Shown: one piece after another, positions 17,672-25,596 of the stretch
Layout of the letters: every line of letters starts with the position of its first letter
Numbering within the stretch: position 1 is the first letter of the stretch
Assembly (NCBI RefSeq): GCF_000317105.1
Contig: NC_019700.1
Location: forward strand, 1-64,000
DNA: 64,000 nt
Source of the DNA: Oscillatoria acuminata PCC 6304
GTDB lineage: Bacteria; Cyanobacteriota; Cyanobacteriia; Cyanobacteriales; Laspinemataceae
Direction of reading: 5' to 3'
Notes under the pieces: model-generated
Databases searched by the model: none
What the model saw: the letters and a program-made list of their open reading frames with translations, nothing else
Told to the model about the DNA's origin: nothing
Translations under genes and position numbers: made by a program

Positions 17672-18811
17672 TTATCCTCCCACTTTCCTCAGTAAATCAT
17701 TATCCCGGTTGCGCCATCCCCTTAAAAACACCACCTGATCCGGTGCTTCTTTCACCCGAAAATCCCTGAAGTCTAAACGCCATTGGGCGATGGCTAAAGC
17801 CGCTTCCTTCTCATCCTTTGGCAATGAGGGATGGCGATGCCCGTCACGTCGAGAGCCTTGGTCGCGAAACATCTGCCAACCGCCTAAGCCAAAGTTAACC
17901 ACAGTATCAAAGCAGGTTAACTGCATCTCGCCTGATTGCCATTGGTCACATTTCGCGGGCTCCCAGTATTCCTTCAAATAGATTTCTTGAATCTTACTCT
18001 CAGGTATCGTGCATGGATCATCGTAGCCATGCCGACGCGCCACCGAGCGGATAATACCTTTGTAGGTGCGCCCTCCTCTATCAGCCGGATGGTCACTGCA
18101 ACCTCCTTCCTTTCCCAGAGTCCAATCGTAGGCTTGATTAAAACCTGTTGACAAGTTTGAGGGTGACCGTTTCTGACCCTTCCGCAAGAATTCAATGTAA
18201 GCCATTATCAAGGGTTTGGTGTAACTCCGGTCAGTGATGCGATCGCCACGAACGGGAACCCCATCATCGCCTTTAGTCCATCGGTGAATCTGATTATGAA
18301 TATGGTCTCCTGAGCTTCTACCCGTTGTCCCCTGCGTTCCCAGGGTTTCACCTTTGGCAATGCGATCGCCTGGTTTCTTGGTCTGGGAACCCTCAATCAG
18401 ATGCCCGAAAAGCCAGTAATCAGCACCGTCACAAGCTACTCCCACGATTTGACCCGCGCCTCGACCCGTTGCCAGTCCCCCTGTGACACCTTGAAAATAC
18501 ACACCGCCAATGGTTCCGTTACAAGGGGACGGGATTGGTACAGAGGTTGACCCATCGCGTTCGAGTACATAATCATAAGAACCACTGGGGGAATCATCAT
18601 AGAAGTGCGGCCCAATGTGTACCGTTATCGGTTCAAAGCTATGCCCTGATGCAGTTTTCAGAGTTGGGGTGAGGGAGGGGAATACCGCGAGGGCGATCGC
18701 ACCAATAGCAGCCGCCGCTACTAAAGTCTCACCGATGGCGTTGCCTATGCCGTCGCTGATTCCCTTAGATATGCCCTTGGCGAGGCTCTGTTCCAAGTTG
18801 GGTGAGGTCAT
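17672..18811 (-). CDS. Two-domain peptidoglycan hydrolase: M23-like peptidase plus GH108 muramidase
   Basis: 379 residues from ATG 18811. Residues 1-55 hold an amphipathic region and one hydrophobic segment (LVAAAAIGAIALAVFP). The M23/LytM-like part includes DYWLFGHLIEGS and GTTGRSSGDHIHNQIHRW, whose H-x-H motif is typical. The second part, FNQAYDWTLGKEGGCSDHPADRGGRTYKGI, is a GH108/ZliS-type N-acetylmuramidase with the catalytic Glu in KEGG and ends with the peptidoglycan-binding RGWRNR region. It should cut both peptide and glycan bonds of the wall. It overlaps the gene before it by one base (TAATG). Membrane-anchored wall cutters of this kind open the wall for DNA transfer machines and phages. 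Confidence 0.82.
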   Translation of the reverse strand: MTSPNLEQSLAKGISKGISDGIGNAIGETLVAAAAIGAIALAVFPSLTPTLKTASGHSFEPITVHIGPHFYDDSPSGSYDYVLERDGSTSVPIPSPCNGTIGGVYFQGVTGGLATGRGAGQIVGVACDGADYWLFGHLIEGSQTKKPGDRIAKGETLGTQGTTGRSSGDHIHNQIHRWTKGDDGVPVRGDRITDRSYTKPLIMAYIEFLRKGQKRSPSNLSTGFNQAYDWTLGKEGGCSDHPADRGGRTYKGIIRSVARRHGYDDPCTIPESKIQEIYLKEYWEPAKCDQWQSGEMQLTCFDTVVNFGLGGWQMFRDQGSRRDGHRHPSLPKDEKEAALAIAQWRLDFRDFRVKEAPDQVVFLRGWRNRDNDLLRKVGG

Positions 18812-19056
18812 TAGATTTGTCCCCCGTCTCGTTTGAGGCACTCTGGGGGAAGACTTGCGCCAACCTCGTTCAAAGTGAAAATTAAAACCTCAGAGTAGGA
18901 GTACGGGCATTGGTTCTCATTGGCTTGTGAGGTTGCATCAGGGTTGGGGGAGGGGGGTTTGAGCTTGCTGATATCAATGCCGAATTTTGAGAACAAACCG
19001 AAGTGATGGGCGATCGCTGCAATCCCTACCAGTGCTAGAATGTGAGTTAATTTCAT
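18811..19056 (-). CDS. Small protein with N-terminal hydrophobic segment
   Basis: 81 residues: LTHILALVGIAAIAHHFGLF is a signal peptide or single membrane span, followed by a Pro/Asn-rich region and two cysteines (NQCPYSYSEV, PPECLKRD). Probably outside the cytoplasmic membrane. Translationally coupled to the hydrolase (TAATG). Function unknown. Confidence 0.65.
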   Translation of the reverse strand: MKLTHILALVGIAAIAHHFGLFSKFGIDISKLKPPSPNPDATSQANENQCPYSYSEVLIFTLNEVGASLPPECLKRDGGQI

Positions 19057-19089
19057 GCTTTTATTCTTTGTTCAAATTGGTCAAAATTT

Positions 19090-19118
19090 AACCCCTAGAG
19101 AATGCCTCTCTAGGGGTG
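19090..19118. terminator. Hairpin between two operon genes
   Basis: AACCCCTAGAGA, short loop, TCTCTAGGGGTG followed on the plus strand by TTTTTT. On the operon strand the T tract is weaker, so it may only attenuate distal genes. Confidence 0.6.
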
Positions 19119-19122
19119 TTTT

Positions 19123-19554
19123 TTAGTTTGTTTTGCAGACAGCTTTACCCGTGCGAGTATCAATCCATTGCTCACTAGGAGGGCAATCACCGCTAGGTTT
19201 GATTACCTGGTTATGGGGAGATAAATTCCGTTGCTGTTGCTGCTGTGGATTAGGACGCAAAAAAGGAATATAACGGCGGGGGTCCGTCATCCAAAACTCC
19301 CCATTAGGTAGCGATACTTGAGTGTCCGGTTCATCGAACCGTCGCCCCAAATTCTCCGGGTCATAGTGTTCAAAACCCTTGCCAACCATATTCGCAGTAC
19401 CAGCACTAAAGAATTGCACCACCGAATCAGGAGACCCGGCCCGCGATGGATTAATCCGCTGAGTGAATAGCCCGCGCCCAACTGGTGCAATTAAAGGGGT
19501 CCAAAGTATCCAAATGGCCCCGGCTCCGAGAATTGCTGTTTTAATTTCTTTCAT
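19123..19554 (-). CDS. Small membrane-anchored protein
   Basis: 143 residues from ATG 19554. One N-terminal hydrophobic segment (IKTAILGAGAIWILWTPLIA) and then a polar region with QQQQQ and two cysteines near the end (DCPPSEQ, KAVCKTN). Starts 4 bases after the ATPase stop. Probably a periplasm-facing subunit of the machine made by this operon; no family recognised. Confidence 0.6.
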   Translation of the reverse strand: MKEIKTAILGAGAIWILWTPLIAPVGRGLFTQRINPSRAGSPDSVVQFFSAGTANMVGKGFEHYDPENLGRRFDEPDTQVSLPNGEFWMTDPRRYIPFLRPNPQQQQQRNLSPHNQVIKPSGDCPPSEQWIDTRTGKAVCKTN

Positions 19555-19558
19555 GGTT

Positions 19559-20995
19559 TTATTCCTCTGTTTTGAATTGGTCAACTAATGCGGTCCAAGT
19601 CGGCTTAACAAAGCGCTTGTAGCGTTCGTCAGTGGTCATGTTAGTTACCCCAAAAAGGGGCAAAATTTCTTTCTTGAGCGGTGATTTAATCTCGCCTAGT
19701 GCAAAACTTTTGGCGAGTTCTTCTATTCTCTGTTTTGTCTCACTTTGATAGATTTCATTCCACCAAACCTCATCGGGGTCAGATGCCGTAACCTTTATCC
19801 GGTGACTTTTAATGTCAATTGTCGGGATGACTCGCACCTCGGGGATAGATGCTCCATATTGAACTATACAAGCGCGTTTCTTTTGCTTTAATAGGGGTTC
19901 GATTTCAGCCTTTAAATTGTCGCTATTACCCGGCATTCTGTTGGTTACGTCCGAATCAAGTGCTGAAGTCCCTAAAATTAATTTGTTGACCTGTTGCTGT
20001 TGCGCCTTCGAGAGGGAGATCGAGCCAACAGCAAGCATCTGGGAGATGAGAAGTAATTTCACCCGATACCCTCTACCCATCGTGAGGATATCGGCAATTT
20101 TATCCTTAATTTCTTCCTCCACCCCCTCCTGTTTCGCCTTGTTCATCAATGCTGGGAGTTCATCAACTACGCAAAGGTAAGGGGTAAAATTAAGCGATTC
20201 ATTAGACTTATTAGAGGCCACCTTAACCGCTTTCTGCCGACGTTTTTCGAGTTCATCCCAGACCGCGTTAATTCCTGCATGGATACGGTCAAAATCTGCC
20301 TCTACAATTTGGGTTAATGGGAGTCCCATCCAATCATTTACCCTGCCGTTATCGTCGGGCTTCCCATAGTTGATGTCAAAGATTCGTAGATGCCCTAATC
20401 CCTCAGTGAAGCGAATAAACCCGATAACAATCTCATTGACTACGGTGGTCTTGCCACTGCCTGGTAATCCCACCACAAAATTGCACTGCCATGATTGACC
20501 GCCTAAGCCTTTCTTGAAACCTGCCCATTCAACAAACCAACGCTTATCATCGCTTAACTTTTCAGCCAGTGATTTGATGGGCGCGGGGATGACTTTGAGA
20601 ATCACCTCTTTACCCTTCTTAGCTGGAGGTGAGGTCAAGGCGACTTTGGCAGTGGCTTGAATCCCCCCGGCGAGTAGATAATTTGAGTGGGAAGTCAAGG
20701 CGAGGATTGTGCCGATCGCATCGTCCCGAAGGGTGGAAGGGTCAAAGAATTCCTTTCTGGAGATAACTAACGAACCCCCAGCGAGGCAGGCGATCGACGT
20801 TCCCAGGAAGAATCCCCAGTTATCGTTAGGAGTCCGTTCGGTGAGCACGTCGATCGCCCCTTGGGTCTGCCTGACTGCGGATGTTTCGCTAGGAGTGAGA
20901 GAGCCAATCCACGCGGCGATCGAGCCTGAAAATAGGGTGGTAGCGAGGATTAGTCCAAGCTGACGGGTCGTTAGGGGTTCAGGTTTAATTCTCAT
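19559..20995 (-). CDS. Membrane FtsK/HerA/VirD4-type ATPase
   Basis: 478 residues from ATG 20995. Two N-terminal membrane segments (RQLGLILATTLFSGSIAAWI and NWGFFLGTSIACLAGGSLVIS) are followed by an ATPase domain: Walker A VVGLPGSGKTTVVNEI, Walker B YLCVVDELPALM, then LLLISQMLAVGS resembling the sensor strand of HerA/FtsK and VirD4 coupling proteins. It probably pumps DNA or protein across or along the membrane. It is much smaller than FtsK. It overlaps the previous gene by 11 bases. No relaxase, VirB4 or pilin accompanies it here. Confidence 0.8.
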   Translation of the reverse strand: MRIKPEPLTTRQLGLILATTLFSGSIAAWIGSLTPSETSAVRQTQGAIDVLTERTPNDNWGFFLGTSIACLAGGSLVISRKEFFDPSTLRDDAIGTILALTSHSNYLLAGGIQATAKVALTSPPAKKGKEVILKVIPAPIKSLAEKLSDDKRWFVEWAGFKKGLGGQSWQCNFVVGLPGSGKTTVVNEIVIGFIRFTEGLGHLRIFDINYGKPDDNGRVNDWMGLPLTQIVEADFDRIHAGINAVWDELEKRRQKAVKVASNKSNESLNFTPYLCVVDELPALMNKAKQEGVEEEIKDKIADILTMGRGYRVKLLLISQMLAVGSISLSKAQQQQVNKLILGTSALDSDVTNRMPGNSDNLKAEIEPLLKQKKRACIVQYGASIPEVRVIPTIDIKSHRIKVTASDPDEVWWNEIYQSETKQRIEELAKSFALGEIKSPLKKEILPLFGVTNMTTDERYKRFVKPTWTALVDQFKTEE

Positions 20996-22049
20996 TGCCA
21001 CCTCCGAAGGGTGATCGGGACGGGATTGATATCCCGGACTGTTGGCGGATTCTCTCAAGCTCTTGTAGTTCCTGCTGTTTTCTCATTTCATCAGTGAGAG
21101 CCTGTTGCCGTGCCTCCATCCGCAACCTCATGTAATCCTCACGGCTCAACTGATTGGCTGATTCCAGGGTGAGTTGTTCCATCAAGCTGGCGAGGTAGGC
21201 GAGGTTAATGGGTTCGGGTGTTTCGTTGCCCGCGCTTGCTCTAATCGCGTCATTTACCGCGTCAATTTCACTTGATAGGCGCTCAAAGGTTGCCCGGTTA
21301 GAATCAGTGATTTCCCCATTGGAAGGGGCAAGAGTGACGTTTAATTCGTTGGTGAGGTCTTGCAATTGACGGGCTAGGAATGACTGAACTAGAGACCGCT
21401 CACCGATTCGAGTAAGCGCAGCTAACACCACCGCACGGGCATCGCTGTTATAGACCCTTGGAATATCAATAATTGATGCTTCACCTGAGTATTCAAATTG
21501 CCCTAACTCCCGAAGGTTTTCTGTCTGTCTCTGCATCTCTCGAACGAGCTTAATATCAAGGGGGGTGTAGTCACCTTCTTTATGGTTTGGTGCGAATAAT
21601 TGCAGGAGGATGTCACGCCTAGCCCGGTCAATAGCGGTCTGTTGCAACGAGGTTTCTATCAGGGTTTTGGCGAGTAACTCATTCCTTCTCAACTCAGCAG
21701 GGTCAAGGTCTGGCAATGGGATACAGCCTAACGCTTGCTCACCCTCGCGGCACAGGGGTATTTGTTGGGTTGTATTTCCTGTTTCTCCTGCCATTTGTGG
21801 AAGGGAGATTTGACTAAGCTGGGGTTGATTTTTTACGATTGCCGACAATGCCAGACCCACACCGATCGCCCCTGCAATGACCCACAATCGAGCATGGTTG
21901 ACGGCAGGTTTTTGGTCCGATTCGGGTTCCGGTTCCGTGGCAAGCGGGCTGATAGAATCTTGCAAGCTATCCGCAAGGTTGCCCTCGGTTTCATCGGCGA
22001 TTGGGTCCTCCTCAATCTCTAGGTAGGTCCCTGAGTATGGTGTCATCAT
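20985..22049 (-). CDS. Bitopic membrane protein with long periplasmic helical region
   Basis: 354 residues from ATG 22049. An acidic N-terminal tail of about 75 residues is followed by one span (LWVIAGAIGVGLALSAIV), then a mostly helical charged region that ends in coiled coil (ARQQALTDEMRKQQELQELE). Topology and size recall scaffold subunits of secretion systems, but I do not recognise a family. It sits directly upstream of, and overlaps, the ATPase gene. Confidence 0.65.
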   Translation of the reverse strand: MMTPYSGTYLEIEEDPIADETEGNLADSLQDSISPLATEPEPESDQKPAVNHARLWVIAGAIGVGLALSAIVKNQPQLSQISLPQMAGETGNTTQQIPLCREGEQALGCIPLPDLDPAELRRNELLAKTLIETSLQQTAIDRARRDILLQLFAPNHKEGDYTPLDIKLVREMQRQTENLRELGQFEYSGEASIIDIPRVYNSDARAVVLAALTRIGERSLVQSFLARQLQDLTNELNVTLAPSNGEITDSNRATFERLSSEIDAVNDAIRASAGNETPEPINLAYLASLMEQLTLESANQLSREDYMRLRMEARQQALTDEMRKQQELQELERIRQQSGISIPSRSPFGGGNEN

Positions 22050-22165
22050 GGGCTGTTTTCCTTTAGTTTTCTTGGTTCTGAGGGGGGTGGATTTGGTTAA
22101 AAATCGTGGTTTCGACCTTAACCAAATCAACGAAACATTAATCGGTTCAGCGGTTAAAGCGGTGG

Positions 22166-22456
22166 TTAATTACCCTTTTCCCGACCTTCGAGAATCGCCA
22201 CTGCATCCATGAGAGTGAATTGTTGCGCCGGGGATAAATTGCCCTGGCGGATGAGAGAGTGCAAGGCATCAGCAGGGGGTGGGTAACGTCGTTTACTTAG
22301 CGTTAGAGTTGCAATGGTAGAACCGAATCCGCAGAGGATGGCGATCGTCATCATCCGGGCTGAATCAATATACGGCTCAAGGGTCCCGAGGATGAGCAGC
22401 ATGGTCGCCATGCTTCCCCCGGTGCAGGTTAGTAACGTGACAAATTTTGGACTCAT
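22166..22456 (-). CDS. Small two-span membrane protein
   Basis: 96 residues: two hydrophobic segments (VTLLTCTGGSMATMLLILGT and MMTIAILCGFGSTIATLTL) then a cytoplasmic tail (QFTLMDAVAILEGREKGN). It overlaps the preceding RHH gene by 4 bases. Probable membrane part of the actin-ATPase machine. Confidence 0.65.
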   Translation of the reverse strand: MSPKFVTLLTCTGGSMATMLLILGTLEPYIDSARMMTIAILCGFGSTIATLTLSKRRYPPPADALHSLIRQGNLSPAQQFTLMDAVAILEGREKGN

Positions 22457-22668
22457 AAATCAATGCCTCCTAGTATTTCTAAATCATCGTCGTTTCGAGT
22501 GGATTGAGAAGGGTTATCGAAGGGAGGATGAGCGATAAATCCTTCAGCCCTTAATCCCAGATAAATCAATCGATTCATGGCAGCACCGAGGGAGTCGTCT
22601 CCTTTTGCACTGGCAAAGTCCTGAACTAACGGAATTAAATCGTCTCTGAGTGTCAGTTTTTTACCCAT
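22453..22668 (-). CDS. RHH-like small protein, probable ParR-type adaptor
   Basis: 71 residues. KKLTLRDDLIPLVQDFASAKG...LGAAMNRLIYLGLRAEG reads as a beta strand and two helices of a ribbon-helix-helix protein, with an acidic disordered tail. Its ATG overlaps the actin stop (TAATG), the standard parM-parR order. It probably binds the GTCTAGTGAG repeats before the actin gene and links them to the filament. Confidence 0.65.
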   Translation of the reverse strand: MGKKLTLRDDLIPLVQDFASAKGDDSLGAAMNRLIYLGLRAEGFIAHPPFDNPSQSTRNDDDLEILGGIDL

Positions 22669-23678
22669 TACGCCACGCTCCGAAGGCTACGGATTCGCTT
22701 GTCTGCCAGCTTCGCCAAGCCCAAGACGTTGGCTAGTTGAGGCTCAGGACATAGCTCAATTGAATCCTTTTTTTCTGCCAAAATCTTGACGATGTTTGCA
22801 CCACCGCCAATCAATAAAATGGTGTCGATTTCATCTTTCATGGTGCTGAATTTTTCGAGTGCTTTCTTTAGGGCTTGTGATGCCCATCGGTTGCGGTGTT
22901 CTCGGTAGATGTTGCTGATGTCAATGTTCCGAGAGCCATAACTCAGTGAGCCATCCTCGATCGCCTGTTGAATAAGATGAATTTCTCCCTCTTTCCCAAG
23001 TGCTTTCTTGAGCCGGATATCCGAGGCGATCGACTTGAGCAAATGAAACACCCCAACTTGAGAGACCGTGCGACTTTTCGGGATTAGATGCCCGTTGGGT
23101 GAGAATGCTTGAGCTATTGTTGTGCCATTCCCACAGTCGATAATCGCGTTAGCCGTTCCACTGGGAAAAACCCCCTGAGAGAGGGCATAGACGAAAGCTC
23201 CCTGACCTTCATGGAGGATTATCACATCCTCGATTGTGGCGATCGCCTCTATACCGTTGTGAGCAAATTTATGAGTGCCAATGACGGCTCGTTTAAAGGC
23301 GCTTCCGAGTAGTGCCGGGTCAGGCAGACTCGCATACATCATCGGAATTTGGAAGTGTTGGCCGTGGCTCATGGGAGGGAGTCCGGCGAGTGCGAAGTGC
23401 AAGGCGAAATCGACTTTTCCAGTGGAGTTATCCGAATCCACCACCCGGCTGAAAGCGCCAGGGAATGAGATTTGTGCCGCGTCACCTACTGCCCAAATTC
23501 GTCCGGCTAAGTCCTGGCGATCGCCTCCTAAATATTTGATGATTGCGCCATATCCGATGTCATCGCACAACTCGGATGGGTCAAGCGCTTCGCAGATGTA
23601 AGAGGGTATCATCTGAGGGGTGCTTCCCCGTGAAAACTTGGTATAACCATTGCCTAAGTCAAGCGCGTAAGGTTGCAT
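22668..23678 (-). CDS. ParM/StbA-type actin-like ATPase
   Basis: 336 residues. Actin-fold nucleotide motifs are all visible: phosphate 1 LDLGNGYTKFS, phosphate 2 ANAIIDCGNGTTIAQ and adenosine TILLIGGGANIV. Plasmid actins of this type polymerise with ATP and push or pull DNA bound through a small adaptor. It heads a nine-gene minus-strand operon that, unusually, goes on into membrane proteins, a DNA-pump-type ATPase and a wall hydrolase. Three 10-base repeats lie 22 bases upstream of the start. Confidence 0.85.
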   Translation of the reverse strand: MQPYALDLGNGYTKFSRGSTPQMIPSYICEALDPSELCDDIGYGAIIKYLGGDRQDLAGRIWAVGDAAQISFPGAFSRVVDSDNSTGKVDFALHFALAGLPPMSHGQHFQIPMMYASLPDPALLGSAFKRAVIGTHKFAHNGIEAIATIEDVIILHEGQGAFVYALSQGVFPSGTANAIIDCGNGTTIAQAFSPNGHLIPKSRTVSQVGVFHLLKSIASDIRLKKALGKEGEIHLIQQAIEDGSLSYGSRNIDISNIYREHRNRWASQALKKALEKFSTMKDEIDTILLIGGGANIVKILAEKKDSIELCPEPQLANVLGLAKLADKRIRSLRSVA

Positions 23679-23700
23679 GGTTTTATGTATCTCCTGTTGG

Positions 23701-23732
23701 GTCTAGTGAGGTCTAGTGAGGTCTAGTTAGAC
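23701..23732. promoter_or_regulatory. Tandem 10-base repeats upstream of the actin gene (probable parC/operator)
   Basis: GTCTAGTGAG at 23701 and 23711, GTCTAGTTAG at 23721. Upstream direct repeats are the centromere of actin-type partition loci. The GTCTAGTGA core recurs in the recombinase/RHH promoter. Confidence 0.75.
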
Positions 23733-23742
23733 CCCAATTAAA

Positions 23743-23772
23743 TAGCGGGATAGAATTAGGTCTATCCCGCTA
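23743..23772. terminator. Perfect 12-base hairpin
   Basis: TAGCGGGATAGA and TCTATCCCGCTA with a 6-base loop. On the minus strand it follows the small-gene operon at 24009-24909 and may end it, or act in the actin promoter. A second inverted pair (CTAAGTATCTC 23800-23810 and GAGATACTTAG 23833-23843) lies beside it. Confidence 0.65.
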
Positions 23773-23843
23773 TCTGAGGTTATTTGAGGGTGATTGAGGC
23801 TAAGTATCTCACCGGGTCCCGTGAGGTCTTGGGAGATACTTAG

Positions 23844-24008
23844 GGAGTGAGAAAGGTCTTTTGGGTTATGGCTTGTAAATTAGGGGTCGTTCGTCGGCTG
23901 GATTAGCCCGATCGCACCTGTCGGATCGACACTCTGGGGGTCTCGTCACCGAGGATAAAAACCACAAATAACCGAGGGCGATCGTTAGTGCAACATCGGC
24001 AAGGATAC
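23844..24008. other. Spacer without a gene
   Basis: Nothing beyond HIP1-like sites is seen. Confidence 0.4.
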
Positions 24009-24212
24009 TCATCGCTGTACCCCTGATAAACTCAGGGCTTCAGCAGCGCGGCCCATCACAGATTGCTGTTCCGGCGATCGGGCTTCAAAACCGTAGCGTT
24101 CATCTTGGGCGAGCACTGTGGCAACCTGGGGGACCAATGGCTCATGCAACTCGGTTTTTAGAAGCACCTCGATCCAATGGCTGACCCGTTGCTGGAATTG
24201 TTTGTCAGTCAT
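24009..24212 (-). CDS. Small hypothetical protein
   Basis: 67 residues, MTDKQFQQRVSHWIEVLLKT onwards, helical and charged. Starts 3 bases after the stop of the gene before it. No family recognised; one of three tightly packed small genes. Confidence 0.5.
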   Translation of the reverse strand: MTDKQFQQRVSHWIEVLLKTELHEPLVPQVATVLAQDERYGFEARSPEQQSVMGRAAEALSLSGVQR

Positions 24213-24215
24213 GGG

Positions 24216-24509
24216 TTAAAAAGGGGTAAAGAACTCAGACATCCGGGAGGAAACAGATTGGATTACGTCGATCCATTCCTCCTCAGTTAGGGTCAGAGCT
24301 AGAAACTCCTCCGACTCTTGAATCCCGCTAAAGTTGTCTTGGGTGGTATCCGAGTCTTCAAGAGCATTCTGGACTGTGCGGGTCTTAATCCCTGATTGAT
24401 GGCAGTCTTTAGCGGCCTCGGTTGCGGCTATCAACAGATCGATTAAATCTGCATAATCTAGGTCATTGAGGGAGATGAAAGGCTTTAACTTCGATGGGAA
24501 ATTAGGCAT
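24216..24509 (-). CDS. Small acidic hypothetical protein
   Basis: 97 residues, acidic (SDTTQDNFSGIQESEEFL, TLTEEEWIDVIQ), no membrane segment. It overlaps the previous gene by 8 bases, which indicates translational coupling. Function unknown. Confidence 0.55.
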   Translation of the reverse strand: MPNFPSKLKPFISLNDLDYADLIDLLIAATEAAKDCHQSGIKTRTVQNALEDSDTTQDNFSGIQESEEFLALTLTEEEWIDVIQSVSSRMSEFFTPF

Positions 24510-24909
24510 TTTTCACCTCCCAATCGGTTGGGGGGACGGCGGTGATTTTGGGAGATCGGCAGTAATCGTGCAGGCGCAACTCAGCTAGTTCAGATGCCCA
24601 TCGCGCTAATGCCAGCCATTCGGCAAGCTCTAGCTTGATAGTCCGGAACTCATCAGCATCCGAATCGAAGCCATCAAAGGGGGTCGTATCCATTGCGGCG
24701 TTTTCAATGTCAGCGAGGATTTGCCCGATCGCCTGGTCCTGTCCCGTTTGCATGGCCCACCAACTGCCATCAGAGGCCAGGTGAATTAGGCGGATAGCAT
24801 CGTCAAGGGTGAGCGATCGGCCATTCTCCATGAACGGATAGAGCTTGTCTTGCAGTCCTTGAGAGTAGAAGCCTTGTGATTTTGGGCTTGAAATTGATAG
24901 AGTAGTCAT
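24502..24909 (-). CDS. Small acidic hypothetical protein
   Basis: 135 residues, first gene of a three-gene cluster. Acidic helical sequence (LTLDDAIRLIHLASDGSWW, FDSDADEFRTIKLELAEWLA). No known motif. Acidic small plasmid proteins with this look are sometimes anti-restriction or antitoxin-like, but nothing here proves that. Confidence 0.55.
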   Translation of the reverse strand: MTTLSISSPKSQGFYSQGLQDKLYPFMENGRSLTLDDAIRLIHLASDGSWWAMQTGQDQAIGQILADIENAAMDTTPFDGFDSDADEFRTIKLELAEWLALARWASELAELRLHDYCRSPKITAVPPTDWEVKNA

Positions 24910-25184
24910 AGTTTGTAAAAAAGAACTGGACTAGATACGGCCTGGGGTTGTTAGAGCAACTCCGGCGCGGCCCGATACGGGTTTAAAATCCTATTCGGTT
25001 TTCGATGTTCAGTTTTGGGGGGAGAAATTCTCCCGTAAGGTGGAACCCTGTAGCTTTCGAGCTATAGGGTTTCATTGTTTTTTGGGGCTGAATCCCTGAG
25101 TTACCTTGATTCCTAGAGTTTTCGTTTTCCAGGTCACTTTCTGGTTAGGTCTCGTTGGTTCCCGTGGGTTCCTGCCATGTCCTT
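24910..25184. other. Gene-free stretch with two hairpins (possible small RNA)
   Basis: GGGAGAAATTCTCCC at about 25019-25033 and AACCCTGTAGCT-TTCG-AGCTATAGGGTT at 25044-25071, the latter followed by CATTGTTTTTT on the plus strand. The second looks like an intrinsic terminator with no gene before it on that strand, so a short plus-strand RNA may end here. Confidence 0.4.
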
Positions 25185-25253
25185 ACTCTAACGTGAAGTG
25201 TTAGCTATTGTCAACACTAAACGTAGAAGTTGTTCAACACCTTATGTTAGAGT
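25185..25253. promoter_or_regulatory. Nested inverted repeats before the HTH gene
   Basis: ACTCTAAC (25185-25192) pairs exactly with GTTAGAGT (25246-25253); inside, AGTGTTAG and CAACACTAA style half-sites repeat. Likely operators for the HTH protein that follows. Confidence 0.5.
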
Positions 25254-25286
25254 AGAGTTGGGACGCCTATAGGAGTAGACTCAATC

Positions 25287-25535
25287 ATGAATACAAGAAT
25301 GCTAAACAGAACCAAAACAATGCCCATACGCTGGCACTTGGAACGGATTATGGAGGAGAGGAGATGGACTAACCGCGCCCTCGGTAAGGAGATAGGAAAG
25401 CATGAAAATTCAATCTCTCGATTGAAAAAGCATAAAAATATGCCCCAAATCACAGGGGACTTACTGGCTTCACTTTGCCGCGTGTTAGAGGTTGAGCCTG
25501 GAGACTTATTGGAATATGTACCCGAGGAAGAATAA
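25287..25535 (+). CDS. Cro/CI-type HTH regulator
   Basis: 82 residues. WHLERIMEERRWTNRALGKE and GKHENSISRLKKHKNMPQI form a five-helix HTH of the Cro/CI (XRE) class; the tail ends LEVEPGDLLEYVPEEE, as in many cyanobacterial members. ATG 25287 follows AGGAG; ATG 25320 is also possible. It is the probable master repressor of the replication side of the block and may bind the nested repeats upstream. Confidence 0.8.
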   Translation: MNTRMLNRTKTMPIRWHLERIMEERRWTNRALGKEIGKHENSISRLKKHKNMPQITGDLLASLCRVLEVEPGDLLEYVPEEE

Positions 25536-25596
25536 AAAAGGCAATCGCCACCAAACGATCGCCCCTTACCGTATTCAAATTTTTAGAGGACCCAAA

